Shown: positions 18,734 through 29,511, numbered from the stretch's first letter. The stretch is DNA of 64,000 nt from Ogataea parapolymorpha DL-1 (GCF_000187245.1 NC_027863.1:990735-1054734), one strand, 5' to 3'. Numbers and translations: made by a program. The notes: generated by a model from the sequence alone, not told the origin.

Positions 18734-18996
18734 TAGAGAAAAATAATTCAGGCAGTGCGCCAAAAAGAGCTACCTGGATGGGAGGAAATAGCGAGCTCTT
18801 TTTGGCCTGGATCAGGGTGGACCAATTAGGAGTAAGCAACCGAACGATAGCAGTTGCCACCGTAGCTCTTCTCAAAGCAGATCCCACTATACTCTCGGGC
18901 CGTTAAGAGGACCCCGGTCAAGACCCTGACTCGTTTGACCCGCACACGACCAAGCTAGAATTTGAAAAACCAAACAAAAAATATATCACATACATC

Positions 18997-21900
18997 ATGG
19001 ACCAACAGATTTTGCAGGCTGTGGACATCGCATCGAGCGCCACAGCGGACGTCCAGCTGAAGCAGCAGGCGCTAGAGTATATCACGCAGATCAAAGACTC
19101 TTCGGATGGATGGCAGCACTGTGTGAATCTTCTGAGCTCCAATGCTCAGCTTTCGCCCAACGTCAAGTTTTTCATTTTCCAGGTACTCGATTCTAGACTT
19201 CCGTTCATGGACAACTCGCAAAAGCTGGCCGTCAAGGATTATCTGTTCAACTATTTGAAGAATTTGCTCGACAAGAATTTGGTGGAGCCCGTTTTTTTAA
19301 GAAATGCCCTTTCCAAGACCTTTGGGCTACTTTTTGTCCATGCCACACTTTCCTGTTACCAGACGCTCATCAAGGACCTCCTCTCGCCAGTCCAGGCAGG
19401 AGGGACTTTTAATGAGCTAGCCACAGACTACTATCTACGGACTCTGCTCGTGATCCACCAAGAGATCGGAGATCAAATGATCGCTCGCGAACCGGAACAT
19501 CACGAAAGAAACAATTTGTTAAAGGATGCTATCAGAGCCAATGACATGACACTGATGACTGAGTCATGGAAAAGCATCTTGAAACACTTTTCAAGTACAA
19601 ACACAGCACTGAAGAGAGACATATTGAACAACACCATTCAGTGTATTGGTGAATATGTCTCTTGGATCGAGATCAACCTTATTCTCGATGAAGAGTATTT
19701 AGGATTGCTATACCAGTTTCTTGCTAGCCCCGACGACCAACAGAAAATCACGACTGCAGGGTGCTTCAATGAGATCTTGCACAAAAAGATGGCGCCAATC
19801 AAAAAGTTGGAGCTCATCAATTTTCTCAATCTGACCAGTATCCTGAATCAAATGGACCTCAAGTCCAAAGAAGCAGATTTTGATGTGAATGTGGCATTTT
19901 CCAAGTTGGTAGAGAACCTAGGATCAGAGTTAGTCAACGTTCTCGACACCAGCTCCAACGAGGAACTGGCAAACACGGAGTTCAAAAACTTAACCATCAA
20001 CAAAATAATCGATGTTTTCCCGCTCATTTTTGAATACCTCGATAACGACTACGACGATGTCGCGCTTGAGGTTTTCCCCTTCATTGGCAACTTTTTGCTT
20101 TTCCTGAAAAAGAACATCACTAATGAACAGGTTGATTTTTCCTACCTATCAAGCGATGAAATTCTCACAACACTGCTGAAAAAAATCATCATGAGAAAGA
20201 AGTTCGACGAGGATGATGATGGCTCCGAGGAAGAGTCGATCGAGCAATTCCAAGAGGTGAGGAACAAGCTGAACTCTTTCCACGATTCCATTGTCATTCT
20301 AAATGAAACATTAGCATTAGACGTCATGATTAACTGCATTAATGAGTCGCTTTTCAATTCCAACTCGGACTGGCGCACCATCGAACTTGGAATGTATGAA
20401 TTGAGTCACTTTAGCGAAATTCTACGAAACAATGTCATGAATCTGCCCAAGACCATGATCAACAATTCCCGGCCATATTTCGTTTTTAACGAAATGCTTT
20501 GTAAGGTGATCGATGGCTCAACTACATTTCTGGTCAATCATTCGCTGATCCAATTGTTATTCTTCGAACTTGTTCTGAAACACTATACTTTCTTCACAAA
20601 TAATAATATTCAGGTCGATGGAGTCAACAAAGACGAGATTTTGCTGAAGGTGCTCAAGATTTTTGTTTCCAATTTCGGAGTATTCAGCGAAAACGACAAA
20701 GTGAAGTACCGCTCATGGTATTTGTTTTATAGATTCATCAAACTAACGAAGCCACCTGTGGACGACTTCATCCTCGAAGAGCTAATCAAAAGCTTGCTTC
20801 CGCTTTTGAGCTTTGACTTCGAGGTCACTAGCCAGGCTAAACTCTCGGAGGACATTGATCTGAGTCTCATTGATACAAACGGCAGCTTCGATCACCAACT
20901 CTACTTGTTTGAATCCATTGGTTTGCTGCTTTCGCTGATCAGAAAATCTGACAAACGTGTTTCCATGTTTGAATCAGTGCTCCAGCCATTATTTTCAAAT
21001 TTGGAAAAATGCATCAACAACATGTCGCAACTGAACCTCGGCCTGGTAGTCCAAGTCCACCACTCACTTGTATCGGTCGGTACTATTTTGAAAGGTTTTG
21101 AAAGCTTGAATGTTGTCGAGTTTGATGAAAAGTTTGTTGCACTGTTACAGCAGATCTCCCAGGTGGTGCTCATTACTTTGGAAAATTTCCTTGCATTCAA
21201 CATTGTCAGAGAGGCCTCTGAATTCTGCGTTGTGAGACTCTTTATTCTTTTCATCAAAACTCCATCAGAAGCTCTGGAGCAGTTGCTTTCCAAGTTTATC
21301 TCTGTTATTATGATCAATTTCGACAAGCTCAAATTACAGGAGATTAACAATTTCTTGAACTTTATCGGCCAGATCATGCACCACTGTGGCAAGTCGCAAC
21401 AGATATACATAATGCTGAACTCGCTGCTCACGCCGCTGGTCGCCAAGGTCATATCCCGTATAGAAACGGACTCATCTGCTGCGCAGGACGACTTTATGAA
21501 GAGAGACATTTTAGACACGCAGAAATGTTTTATTTCGCTCTTGGTCTCGATGAACAGTGACCACGTGAGCTCTTTGTGGCTGACAAACGAAAACAAAGGT
21601 ACTCTAGTCAACATCATCAATCTTATGTTTAACTACATCTACAACTACCAAAACAACGATCTTTCGTTGGTTAAGGTGGCTATCACGTGCATCAACTCGC
21701 TAATTCAAGGCGTTGGGCTCGGAAAGGTTGTGGATCCAGAGGATGTGTTCAAGAACGACACCAACGTGTTCGAAGAGGCCAAGCAACTGCTAGTGACGAA
21801 CGCACTGTTATTGGCCTGTGAAATGAGTTTCAAGATGAAAAGAGAGCTTTTGAACGATGCCCAGTACCGCAACAGTATTCTTTTGGAGGTCATTCGCACT

Positions 21901-22125
21901 ATGAAGGCCGTCTGTTATGCCGGATGCGAGATCCCTGATCTACAATCAACCAAGAAAAATAAAGCCATCAAATTCAATGAGGAGATGGTGGAACAGCTAC
22001 GGGCCTTGCTGATCTCCAATATGGGATTCCCCTCCGATCTTGCGCAGGATTTTGTTGAGAAGCTAGTCCAATTTAGCGACAGACAGTTCCTCAAATATCT
22101 GATCCAGTTGATCGAGAAGATGTAA
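18997..22125 (+). CDS. LOS1: Los1, tRNA exportin (exportin-T)
   Basis: Encodes 1042 residues, all alpha-helical HEAT-type repeats without membrane segments. The N-terminus (MDQQILQAVDIASS, then LKQQALEYITQIKDS) fits Los1/exportin-T, including the importin-beta-like N-terminal region. Role: Ran-GTP-dependent export of tRNA from the nucleus. Length is slightly below the 1100 residues of the Saccharomyces protein. It is divergent to COQ2 with 263 bases between starts. Confidence 0.85.
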   Translation: MDQQILQAVDIASSATADVQLKQQALEYITQIKDSSDGWQHCVNLLSSNAQLSPNVKFFIFQVLDSRLPFMDNSQKLAVKDYLFNYLKNLLDKNLVEPVFLRNALSKTFGLLFVHATLSCYQTLIKDLLSPVQAGGTFNELATDYYLRTLLVIHQEIGDQMIAREPEHHERNNLLKDAIRANDMTLMTESWKSILKHFSSTNTALKRDILNNTIQCIGEYVSWIEINLILDEEYLGLLYQFLASPDDQQKITTAGCFNEILHKKMAPIKKLELINFLNLTSILNQMDLKSKEADFDVNVAFSKLVENLGSELVNVLDTSSNEELANTEFKNLTINKIIDVFPLIFEYLDNDYDDVALEVFPFIGNFLLFLKKNITNEQVDFSYLSSDEILTTLLKKIIMRKKFDEDDDGSEEESIEQFQEVRNKLNSFHDSIVILNETLALDVMINCINESLFNSNSDWRTIELGMYELSHFSEILRNNVMNLPKTMINNSRPYFVFNEMLCKVIDGSTTFLVNHSLIQLLFFELVLKHYTFFTNNNIQVDGVNKDEILLKVLKIFVSNFGVFSENDKVKYRSWYLFYRFIKLTKPPVDDFILEELIKSLLPLLSFDFEVTSQAKLSEDIDLSLIDTNGSFDHQLYLFESIGLLLSLIRKSDKRVSMFESVLQPLFSNLEKCINNMSQLNLGLVVQVHHSLVSVGTILKGFESLNVVEFDEKFVALLQQISQVVLITLENFLAFNIVREASEFCVVRLFILFIKTPSEALEQLLSKFISVIMINFDKLKLQEINNFLNFIGQIMHHCGKSQQIYIMLNSLLTPLVAKVISRIETDSSAAQDDFMKRDILDTQKCFISLLVSMNSDHVSSLWLTNENKGTLVNIINLMFNYIYNYQNNDLSLVKVAITCINSLIQGVGLGKVVDPEDVFKNDTNVFEEAKQLLVTNALLLACEMSFKMKRELLNDAQYRNSILLEVIRTMKAVCYAGCEIPDLQSTKKNKAIKFNEEMVEQLRALLISNMGFPSDLAQDFVEKLVQFSDRQFLKYLIQLIEKM

Positions 22126-22275
22126 TTGTATATAACACCGCCGTTGTGGCTAGTAAAAATTCTGTGGCACAAAAAGTTAGATAAGGATATGTGTGGGGGC
22201 TATAAATTAAGTGTGCAAAAAAAAGTTGCCCAAAAAGCAGCCCGCAAACAAACAAGCTAAAAGATCTATATTGAT

Positions 22276-25251
22276 ATGAACCAGCTCGAGCAAGTAGAGC
22301 AGGCGGTTCCGGGACCTTCGTCTCATCCATCTCCACCTGCACCGCCAGCACCACAGATAAGAGCTGGTGCCAAGAGAGCGAATAGTGTTTCATTAGAGGA
22401 CAAAGAGAAATTCCGGTCTCGGATCAACAGCCTATTCAAAGGGAGTTACCATGAGGGTGACGAATATTTCAAGAAAAGCCGCTCAAATTCATTGTATAGA
22501 CCGATGAGACCAGCCGACCTTGGATCCGTGTTTGAACCGGACTCTCTTTATTTTGTCAACCATCGAACGCTTAAAACTGCTAAGGCTTGCACGCTTGTCA
22601 GTACAGATGAGCTTTGCCAATTTTTAGTCAGGCACTATACAGCAGAGCTTCCAGAGACAGAAAGAATGTTTCCGTGGCTACATGGAGTTCATAAGAATAA
22701 CGCGGTCCAGCTTAGATTTCTCTCAAGTTTATCGAATCAGATTGACTCTGATCTACAGATAGGGGTCCCTTCTAACGTTCGCGGCCTCATGCCGGTGCGT
22801 TCTGCGAGTACCGGTGCTGAAGCCAATCGCTGTGATGACATAATTGCCGAAACAACAGGACAAATCAAAGGAACTGTTTCGCCGCATGACATACTTGTTT
22901 CCGTTTTTAGTGTTCGCAACGTGGAATTATATTTGCTCTCTATCCTCCCGGAAGACATTCTCAGTTCATTTCCGATAGATATGCTGGTGAAAGATTGTGT
23001 AAGCACCCAACTTTTGCCGCTGTTCAAAGATATGGATCCGCAGGTTGGCGTTTCCCTCCGAAACTTCCATATTCAGGTTTCCAAAATGAGCAATATATCA
23101 GATTTGGTCGTCTACTGCTTCAATGATGATCATGAACGCTCTGTTCATCTGTCCAAGAAAGAAGATAGTTGGAATGGCAAATGCAAGTGCGCGTCCCTGG
23201 CCAGACTACTGCATATTGCCCAACTAATGTATACGACAGATCACCCCGAGCTCGCTCAACCAGGTCAAAGGAAGCTTTACAACACTTTCGTTCTCGATGA
23301 CGTCAAACTTAATGCGCTAGAAGCTTCGAATCTTCTGTCAATACCCTTGTTAAACCCAGATGCGTCTTCGAAAGCAACAGGCGACCTTTGCTCTGACTAC
23401 GATATCGAGGTGTTCAACAATTGGGACTCGAATTACCTTTACCGTGAAAAGCTCGAAATCTCAAAGATGTCTTCAGCAACGGAGGTACTTGACAATGTTT
23501 GGTTTGGAAACACAACCGATTTTGAATGTCTCCATATACAATTGAACTCGGGTAAAAAGCCGACTTATGTTGATTTAAAATCGTCGAATTTCCCATTGCA
23601 CTGCGATCCTACAAATACTGTTGTCATCTTGAAGAAAGATGACCTTGCCCAAAGGCCTATTAGGGAGGTCGACGCCAAGCTGATAACTTTTCCAAGAGCG
23701 CATTGGAAGTTATTTGTGCATTGCATTGATGGTGCGAGGTTTCCAACTCCAATGGAATTGCGAACCGTTGTTTCTAGCATTGGCTATTTGCAACAGATAT
23801 ACCTCGAGTTTCCTCCATCAGGTTCTGTGGAGATCGCTGATTTATCGGAGGAAGATATATTGTGCATAGTCAACGTGTGCAAATTGCTTTGCTTCCAGTG
23901 CACAAAAGAATTTCCAGGTCTTCTATACTGCTCCGACGGCTACACGGAGACCTCGCTACTCGGACTTTGCTTCATCATGTACTCTCAAAAGATTGGAATC
24001 GATGAAGCAATCATTCGTCTACACATGCAGTATGGTCGGCCTTTTTTCATATTCAAGTCTGATTATTTGCTGTTACAAAAACTCGAACCAATGATACTGA
24101 AGTTTGCACAGCTCAAAGGCGATAAATTAACTCTTGAGGATGACAAAGGCATTGTGAAATCATTTTTGTTAGCTCCTAAACATGTCAGGCACAAGTCCAC
24201 GTTGGGCATGTCTTTCAATTCTGTGTTGCACACAGCTACAGGTCAGCACATTATACATCTTCGTGAGCAACAAAAAGGACGCGCTAAAGATTCTGATTCC
24301 GACACGGATTCCACATCTAGTTTATCTTCCGCTGGTACTGATTTAGAAGTGGCGGGTGTATGTGAGTCAGTGGCAGGGTCTATCCCTTCAAGGGTGCTTC
24401 CTCATCTTTATTTGGGGTCTTTGAGTCACGCATCCAGCCTCCGACTGTTAAAGGAGCTTGGTATCAATTATGTTGTGAGTGTTGGAGAGCATGTGCCTTG
24501 GCTAGACGATTTGGAGTACGCTACAGGCATGACTGAGAGTGGGTGTGAGATTTTTAAGATTTGTTCAGATCAAAAAGCCGACGGAAGCGATTGTGGTGTT
24601 GAAGAAGTGATGAGGATTAATAATATCAACGACGATGGCATTGGCACTCTGACAACCACCATTAATGATGCTCTTGACTTTATTGACAAGTGTTACGAGA
24701 GTAATGGAAAGGTCCTGGTCCATTGTCAGGTTGGCGTCTCGCGCTCGGCCACTGTTTGCATTGCAGAGGTCATGAAGAGAATGAATGTGAGTCTTCCTCG
24801 GGCATACCTTTATGTGCGTGTGCGCAGGCTGAACGTGATAATCCAGCCTAATTTGAAACTGATGTACGAACTGTTCAAATGGGAGGAGCTGTTTATGCGG
24901 TCAAAGCTGAAAAAACGACAATTCAGCGTTTCTTCTCAATCGTCGAATGGCCAATCTAACAACTCGACGTTCTCCACGAATAACAGCGACAGATCGTCTT
25001 TTTCGAATAGTGTGGGGTCAGTGAGTTCCACCTTCATTTCATCCTCTGCGCGAGATAAGCCTAGGTTCTCCCTAGCTGGCTACGAAAGGGCGATATCCGA
25101 AGAGGCTGACGAGTTTGACATCCGACACCTCGATCTTGGGCCAGAGGATGTTATAAGTAACACTCCTGGCTTCATACGTGAGGTGGACTGGTACATTCTT
25201 TGCAGAGAGATATTTAATTTGAACCGGGCTTACATCAAGCCTGGTAAATAG
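22276..25251 (+). CDS. PPS1: Pps1-like dual-specificity phosphatase
   Basis: Encodes 991 residues. The C-terminal region from about residue 710 is a dual-specificity phosphatase domain: RVLPHLYLGSLSHAS, then the signature HCQVGVSRS with nucleophile Cys817 and Arg823. A long N-terminal part without motifs I recognise is shared with yeast Pps1. Short Ser- and Asn-rich segments flank the catalytic domain. Role of the family: a Tyr/Thr phosphatase linked to DNA replication control. It is longer than the Saccharomyces protein (807 residues). The start is ATG 22276. Confidence 0.85.
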   Translation: MNQLEQVEQAVPGPSSHPSPPAPPAPQIRAGAKRANSVSLEDKEKFRSRINSLFKGSYHEGDEYFKKSRSNSLYRPMRPADLGSVFEPDSLYFVNHRTLKTAKACTLVSTDELCQFLVRHYTAELPETERMFPWLHGVHKNNAVQLRFLSSLSNQIDSDLQIGVPSNVRGLMPVRSASTGAEANRCDDIIAETTGQIKGTVSPHDILVSVFSVRNVELYLLSILPEDILSSFPIDMLVKDCVSTQLLPLFKDMDPQVGVSLRNFHIQVSKMSNISDLVVYCFNDDHERSVHLSKKEDSWNGKCKCASLARLLHIAQLMYTTDHPELAQPGQRKLYNTFVLDDVKLNALEASNLLSIPLLNPDASSKATGDLCSDYDIEVFNNWDSNYLYREKLEISKMSSATEVLDNVWFGNTTDFECLHIQLNSGKKPTYVDLKSSNFPLHCDPTNTVVILKKDDLAQRPIREVDAKLITFPRAHWKLFVHCIDGARFPTPMELRTVVSSIGYLQQIYLEFPPSGSVEIADLSEEDILCIVNVCKLLCFQCTKEFPGLLYCSDGYTETSLLGLCFIMYSQKIGIDEAIIRLHMQYGRPFFIFKSDYLLLQKLEPMILKFAQLKGDKLTLEDDKGIVKSFLLAPKHVRHKSTLGMSFNSVLHTATGQHIIHLREQQKGRAKDSDSDTDSTSSLSSAGTDLEVAGVCESVAGSIPSRVLPHLYLGSLSHASSLRLLKELGINYVVSVGEHVPWLDDLEYATGMTESGCEIFKICSDQKADGSDCGVEEVMRINNINDDGIGTLTTTINDALDFIDKCYESNGKVLVHCQVGVSRSATVCIAEVMKRMNVSLPRAYLYVRVRRLNVIIQPNLKLMYELFKWEELFMRSKLKKRQFSVSSQSSNGQSNNSTFSTNNSDRSSFSNSVGSVSSTFISSSARDKPRFSLAGYERAISEEADEFDIRHLDLGPEDVISNTPGFIREVDWYILCREIFNLNRAYIKPGK

Positions 25252-25330
25252 TCGTCGCATATACGAGTCGATCGTCGGCAATATAAATTTTAACGAGTGA
25301 AAAAACACTGCTACTTTTTTATTCACCACC

Positions 25331-25762
25331 ATGAGGTCCACCAACGTCTTGCATTTCCAGGAGACGCAGTCGGTTTTGCTGCGTCGCCCATGGAAAACCT
25401 ACAGAGATGGTACGCTTTTCTACGGCATGACGAAAACAGGAAACAAGAGAGTTCCTCTGACCACAAAGCAAGGGAACAAAAACTTCTACAAGGGAACCAG
25501 ATCGTCGGGTATCGGACGTCTGAACAAGTGGGGAACATATAACATTGACTACCAACGTGTGCGTACTTTTGTGGCACCCTCGAATCTTGCCGACTTCAGT
25601 TTGAAGCCACTGGTGTCTTCAAACGCAGTCATTCCAAAGAACACGTTTGATGGCTACTCGAGCGTTACAGATGGTAGGTTCTTGTTTGATAAAGTGAAGG
25701 AGTATATTGAGACCGGTGAGGTGAAACATCCGCGCACAGAGGACTATATCGAGAGAGCGTAA
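25331..25762 (+). CDS. MRPL27: Mitochondrial ribosomal protein L27 (mL41)
   Basis: Encodes 143 residues. The conserved core RRPWKTYRDGTLFYGMTK, then GNKRVPLTTKQGNK and YKGTRSSGIGR matches yeast Mrpl27 almost word for word. It is a component of the large mitochondrial ribosomal subunit. The ATG at 25331 gives a protein as long as the Saccharomyces one (146). It is convergent with DPB3, 21 bases apart. Confidence 0.97.
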   Translation: MRSTNVLHFQETQSVLLRRPWKTYRDGTLFYGMTKTGNKRVPLTTKQGNKNFYKGTRSSGIGRLNKWGTYNIDYQRVRTFVAPSNLADFSLKPLVSSNAVIPKNTFDGYSSVTDGRFLFDKVKEYIETGEVKHPRTEDYIERA

Positions 25763-25783
25763 ATGTACATAGATAAAGATTGA

Positions 25784-26239
25784 TTAATTGATCGTAACGG
25801 CATCTTCTGGTTTGTCCTCGTCTTTCTTGAGCACAAAAGGTAGCGTCTGCTGCTTTGGCTGGGCTGGCTGCGGCGTCGAAACTCCAGAGTCATCGTCTAT
25901 AGTGTCATCCTCGTTTGACTTTGGCTCCAACACTACTTTGTGTTCTTTCACAAGCTGCTGTAGAGGAATAGTCTTCGGCACCAGGTCTTTCATGAACAGC
26001 AGGCTGTCGTTGTTGTGGACCACCTCGTAAAAGTCGGAGTATGCGATTTTTTTGCGCTTCTGTGATTTGGCATGGAATGAGGCCTGTTCTACAAGATTCA
26101 TGATGAAAAGTTCTGTGGCAGCTCCCAGTAGATAGTTGGCTGACTCTGTTGACGAAACATGCTCAGGGTCAAGCTTGACGAGTTTCTTGATCCTGGAAAT
26201 AGGTAAGCTTAACGAGCTTTCTGACGGTTCTTCCTCCAT
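25784..26239 (-). CDS. DPB3: Dpb3-like histone-fold subunit of DNA polymerase epsilon
   Basis: Encodes 151 residues. Residues 12-90 are an NF-YC/H2A-type histone fold starting LPISRIKKLVKLDPE and including AATELFIMNLVEQA. The tail is acidic and Gln/Pro-rich. Known role: with Dpb4 it forms the small non-catalytic module of DNA polymerase epsilon. The paralogue Dls1 of the ISW2 chromatin complex has the same fold, so the assignment between them is not absolute. RFC2, another replication gene, is its divergent neighbour, only 55 bases away. Confidence 0.85.
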   Translation of the reverse strand: MEEEPSESSLSLPISRIKKLVKLDPEHVSSTESANYLLGAATELFIMNLVEQASFHAKSQKRKKIAYSDFYEVVHNNDSLLFMKDLVPKTIPLQQLVKEHKVVLEPKSNEDDTIDDDSGVSTPQPAQPKQQTLPFVLKKDEDKPEDAVTIN

Positions 26240-26294
26240 TGCGACGCGAAATTAAATTTAAAAAAATTCAGTTTCGATCTTCGCGATCATCATC

Positions 26295-27376
26295 ATGTCA
26301 GACCAAAAGGAGAGAATGCCTTGGGTCGAGAAATAGTAAGTCAGCTTGCAACGCGTTTCTGTCCACTAACAGCCAGTCGGCCCAAAACTCTGGATGAAAT
26401 CACCTCTCAAAGCCATGCTGTTCAGGTCCTCAAGCGGAACTTGCAAACTGCCAATCTTCCTCACATGCTGTTCTACGGTCCCCCAGGAACTGGAAAGACG
26501 TCGACAATTTTGGCAATGGCCAAAGAGCTTTACGGCCCGCACCTTTTCAGGAGCAGAGTGCTCGAACTGAACGCTTCTGACGAACGTGGAATATCGATTG
26601 TCAGAGATAAAATCAAGAACTTTGCGAGATTGTCGATCTCCAATCCCTCTAAAGAGGACCTAGAAAAGTACCCATGTCCTCCATATAAACTGCTGATTCT
26701 CGACGAAGCCGATTCGATGACATCTGATGCGCAAAGCGCGCTCAGAAGAACCATGGAGACATACTCAGGAATCACACGTTTTTGCCTGATTTGCAACTAC
26801 ATCACCCGTATAATAGATCCGCTTGCCTCGCGGTGTTCCAAGTTTAGATTCAAGATGCTGGATGAGGAAAATTCCATCAAAAGATTGCAATATATTTGCA
26901 ATGAGGAAAATGTGACTGCTAGCACTCCTGTGCTCAAGGAAATTCTAAGGATCAGTGACGGAGACTTAAGAAAGGCCATCAATTTCCTCCAAAGTGTGCA
27001 CAAGATGCTGATGCCTGCCGAGGACGAAATGGCTGACGACGTCACCGAAGACCAGATCAGGGACGTTTTTGGCTACCTGCCAAAAGATCAGCTCATGGAG
27101 CTAATCAGACTCGCCGAGAAGAAAGACATGGACCGTATCTTTGAGTTTGTTACCGATTACATCTCCAAAGAAGGGTACAATGCCACTTTAATAATCAGCT
27201 CTCTGCATGATGTGCTGCTTCTGGGCGACGACAGTGGTATTTCGCTGAGCCTGGACGGAAAACAGAAAAACAGCATCTCGAGAATTCTCTTTGAGACGGA
27301 CGCCAGACTTAGTCACGGATGTGATGAGACAATACAAATTCTCGATTGTGTACTACGAATCTCTACAGTTTTGTGA
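26295..27376 (+). CDS. RFC2: Rfc2, replication factor C small subunit, one intron
   Basis: Exon 1 (26295-26335) encodes MSDQKERMPWVEK plus two bases; exon 2 (26377-27376) restores the YRPKTLDEI segment present in every clamp-loader subunit. The product is 346 residues. It has Walker A GPPGTGKTS (48-56), the RFC box ELNASDERGI, Walker B LDEADSM and the SRC motif ASRCSKFRF. The sequence is closer to yeast Rfc2 (human RFC4) than to Rfc3 or Rfc4. Role: loading PCNA onto DNA. Reading straight through would lose the N-terminal motif. Confidence 0.93.
26336..26376 (+). other. RFC2 intron, 41 bases
   Basis: Donor GTAAGT at 26336, branch CACTAAC, acceptor AGCCAG ending at 26376. The AG touching the branch (26371-26372) would break the frame; the next AG gives KYRPKTLDE. 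Confidence 0.9.
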
Positions 27377-27390
27377 ACTAATGCAAACCA

Positions 27391-28425
27391 TTACTTTTTT
27401 TCTGAAAATGGTAGAAAGAGCCCTGGAGGCAAGAACGGAGCAGGTCCGGGAGCCGGAGCCTTGGACAACAAAGAGTTGAAAAACATGTCAGCGTTCGAAG
27501 ATGGAGGATGGCCCATAAGAGGCATGGCTCCCATTGGTGGAAGCGGTCCCATAGGCCCCATGGGCCCCATGGCAGCCGTTGGGGCTAGTCCTGGCGGCAT
27601 AGCCACCTGGCGCATTTCCTGAGGCATTGGTTGTGTTTGTGGTACCTGCTGTCCGGAATTTTGCAGTAACGAGAGCAACTTCGATTCATCTTTGGTCTGG
27701 CTCTGTTGGGGCTGTTTGTTTGTTTGTTCAGGACCAAAAAAACTTGAAAATCTGGACGAGCCCGAACTCGACGCGGTGAGGGTGTCTGGATTCACGGCAG
27801 GATCCTGAATTGGTTCACGGAAGTCAAATTCGGGCCTGATTGCTGGCTTTTGAACACTTTGGCTTAACTGATCAGCTGCCACCGCACTCTCAGCCTTTTG
27901 AGCCTTCAAATACTCGTATTGGTTGGCATCCTCCTCGGGAACAGGCTCACCATTCCTTCTGAAGGTTTCTATCCGCATCTTGAGTCTCCATAGCTCAAAA
28001 TCGTGGATAGAGTTTCCTGTGATTGCGTCTGATTTAAGCACCCATTCTGGTGGCTCCTCTGACTCTTTGGTTGTCTTTCTTGTGTCCTTCTTTCTGTCTT
28101 TTCTGCCACGCTGGTTTGGGTATTTGTGGTTATTGTGATTAACATAAGCGGTACGTTTCGGCTGGTCCAAAAGGAAAAACTCGTGTTGGTTATTTGGCAG
28201 GTTCAAATGGGAAACATCTGCACACAGAGGCGATTCCTTCAACGACACTAAGAATTCCAGAGAGTACACGTGCTGCTTGGTAGAACGCTGAGTGGCATTC
28301 TTTAAAGGTGTATTCTCGTCAGCACGAACAGGAACCTCCTTGACTTCCTGCCGCTGCTGTTTTTCCTTTTCAGCCTCCGCCGCAGCGTCAGCAAGCATCT
28401 TGGTAATCAAATTGCCATCCGACAT
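27391..28425 (-). CDS. Putative eIF4E-binding protein (Eap1/4E-T-like)
   Basis: Encodes 344 largely disordered residues. Residues 54-60 read YSLEFLV, a match to the canonical eIF4E-binding motif YxxxxL-hydrophobic. Downstream are a basic RGRKDRKKDTRKT block, a helix FELWRLKMRIETFRRNG, and Gln-, Pro- and Met-rich tails with repeated MGPMGP, common in RNA-granule proteins. This suggests translational repression through the cap-binding protein, like yeast Eap1 or animal 4E-T. The function is inferred from motif and architecture only. It is 14 bases from the convergent RFC2 stop. Confidence 0.55.
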   Translation of the reverse strand: MSDGNLITKMLADAAAEAEKEKQQRQEVKEVPVRADENTPLKNATQRSTKQHVYSLEFLVSLKESPLCADVSHLNLPNNQHEFFLLDQPKRTAYVNHNNHKYPNQRGRKDRKKDTRKTTKESEEPPEWVLKSDAITGNSIHDFELWRLKMRIETFRRNGEPVPEEDANQYEYLKAQKAESAVAADQLSQSVQKPAIRPEFDFREPIQDPAVNPDTLTASSSGSSRFSSFFGPEQTNKQPQQSQTKDESKLLSLLQNSGQQVPQTQPMPQEMRQVAMPPGLAPTAAMGPMGPMGPLPPMGAMPLMGHPPSSNADMFFNSLLSKAPAPGPAPFLPPGLFLPFSEKK

Positions 28426-28581
28426 TTAGCAACTCGAGCAGCTTCTACCCAGATGCGAGAACAAAAGTGGTATCTATAATGCAAGGCTCGCAATGTAACC
28501 AAATTACGGTGTTGGTGCTTGTCTATCGCCCTTTTTTCGCCTCCAATAGTTTCTTCTACTTATCTACGGTCTGAAAAATTT

Positions 28582-29406
28582 TTAGGTGTACACACCATAC
28601 TCCATCCCAACAGGAATTTGTTTGTTGCCATACACTCCACGCCAGGAGACCGGAGTTGTCCATTCTGCAGGCTGGTGTATATGTAGCACACGTAGAAGCT
28701 GTGAAGCCAGTTGCTTGGAATCGTTCGAGTTGTCGCCCTCGTACACAAAGATCGACAAAAATATAGCGTCGATCGACGCAGAAGGTGTGCTTGCGAGCTT
28801 CAATGACCCTTTGACCTCGGGGCCTAGGCTCGAGGTTTCTTCAATTTGATCCTCAAAAGCATCTATTATCAGTTTCCCCATGCCATCGAGTTCCGATTTG
28901 TCGGAGATCACACCTATGCTGTTATCAGAAATCTTGAACGTCTCTAAAGTTTTGGCAATATCGTTGGCCCAGAGTAGAAACACATGGTCCACGTTTTTGT
29001 CCTCACGAAGGCCAGCATCGTTGCTCTGTAAAACCACCACCTTACCGAATTGTGCCATACGCACGAATGGAACTATCAACTCCTTGAGAAACTTGGTTGT
29101 CAGACCTGGCAAGATTGGAGACCTTTGCTGCAAAATGGTCACTTGGTGTTGCTCGCTGTAGTATATTTCCAGGCCCGATGTTATTCCTTGCTTGGGTTCA
29201 CTCACATAGTCCACAGGTGATGCAAACGGGTATAAATAGATATCATCGAGTCTCGCCACCAGCTTCGCAGGCAACGTATGTATTAACAAATCGGATGCCA
29301 ATTGAGGTGTATTCCCTATTGAGACAACTGGTAATATGAGCTGAGAGCCTTCTAGCTGCTTGAGCACCTTTAATGGATCCTGGCCATGAATTGGGTGGAA
29401 AGACAT
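28582..29406 (-). CDS. ADD66: Add66/Pba2, proteasome assembly chaperone 2
   Basis: Encodes 274 residues. The N-terminal strand-turn LILPVVSIGNTPQLASDLLI is the PAC2 family signature, and the C-terminal MEYGVYT resembles the family's tail that contacts alpha subunits. Known role: with Pba1 it chaperones assembly of the 20S proteasome alpha ring. The Saccharomyces protein is 267 residues. ATG at 29406; divergent to LIA1, 105 bases apart. Confidence 0.88.
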   Translation of the reverse strand: MSFHPIHGQDPLKVLKQLEGSQLILPVVSIGNTPQLASDLLIHTLPAKLVARLDDIYLYPFASPVDYVSEPKQGITSGLEIYYSEQHQVTILQQRSPILPGLTTKFLKELIVPFVRMAQFGKVVVLQSNDAGLREDKNVDHVFLLWANDIAKTLETFKISDNSIGVISDKSELDGMGKLIIDAFEDQIEETSSLGPEVKGSLKLASTPSASIDAIFLSIFVYEGDNSNDSKQLASQLLRVLHIHQPAEWTTPVSWRGVYGNKQIPVGMEYGVYT

Positions 29407-29511
29407 TGATTTGATTGTAATTTAACAAAAAGCGACGCGACGATCCGTAGATTTCGGGATTTTAGAAAAAAAAAATCTTGAAAAAATCTTTAAATCAGGC
29501 CAACAGTTCAA

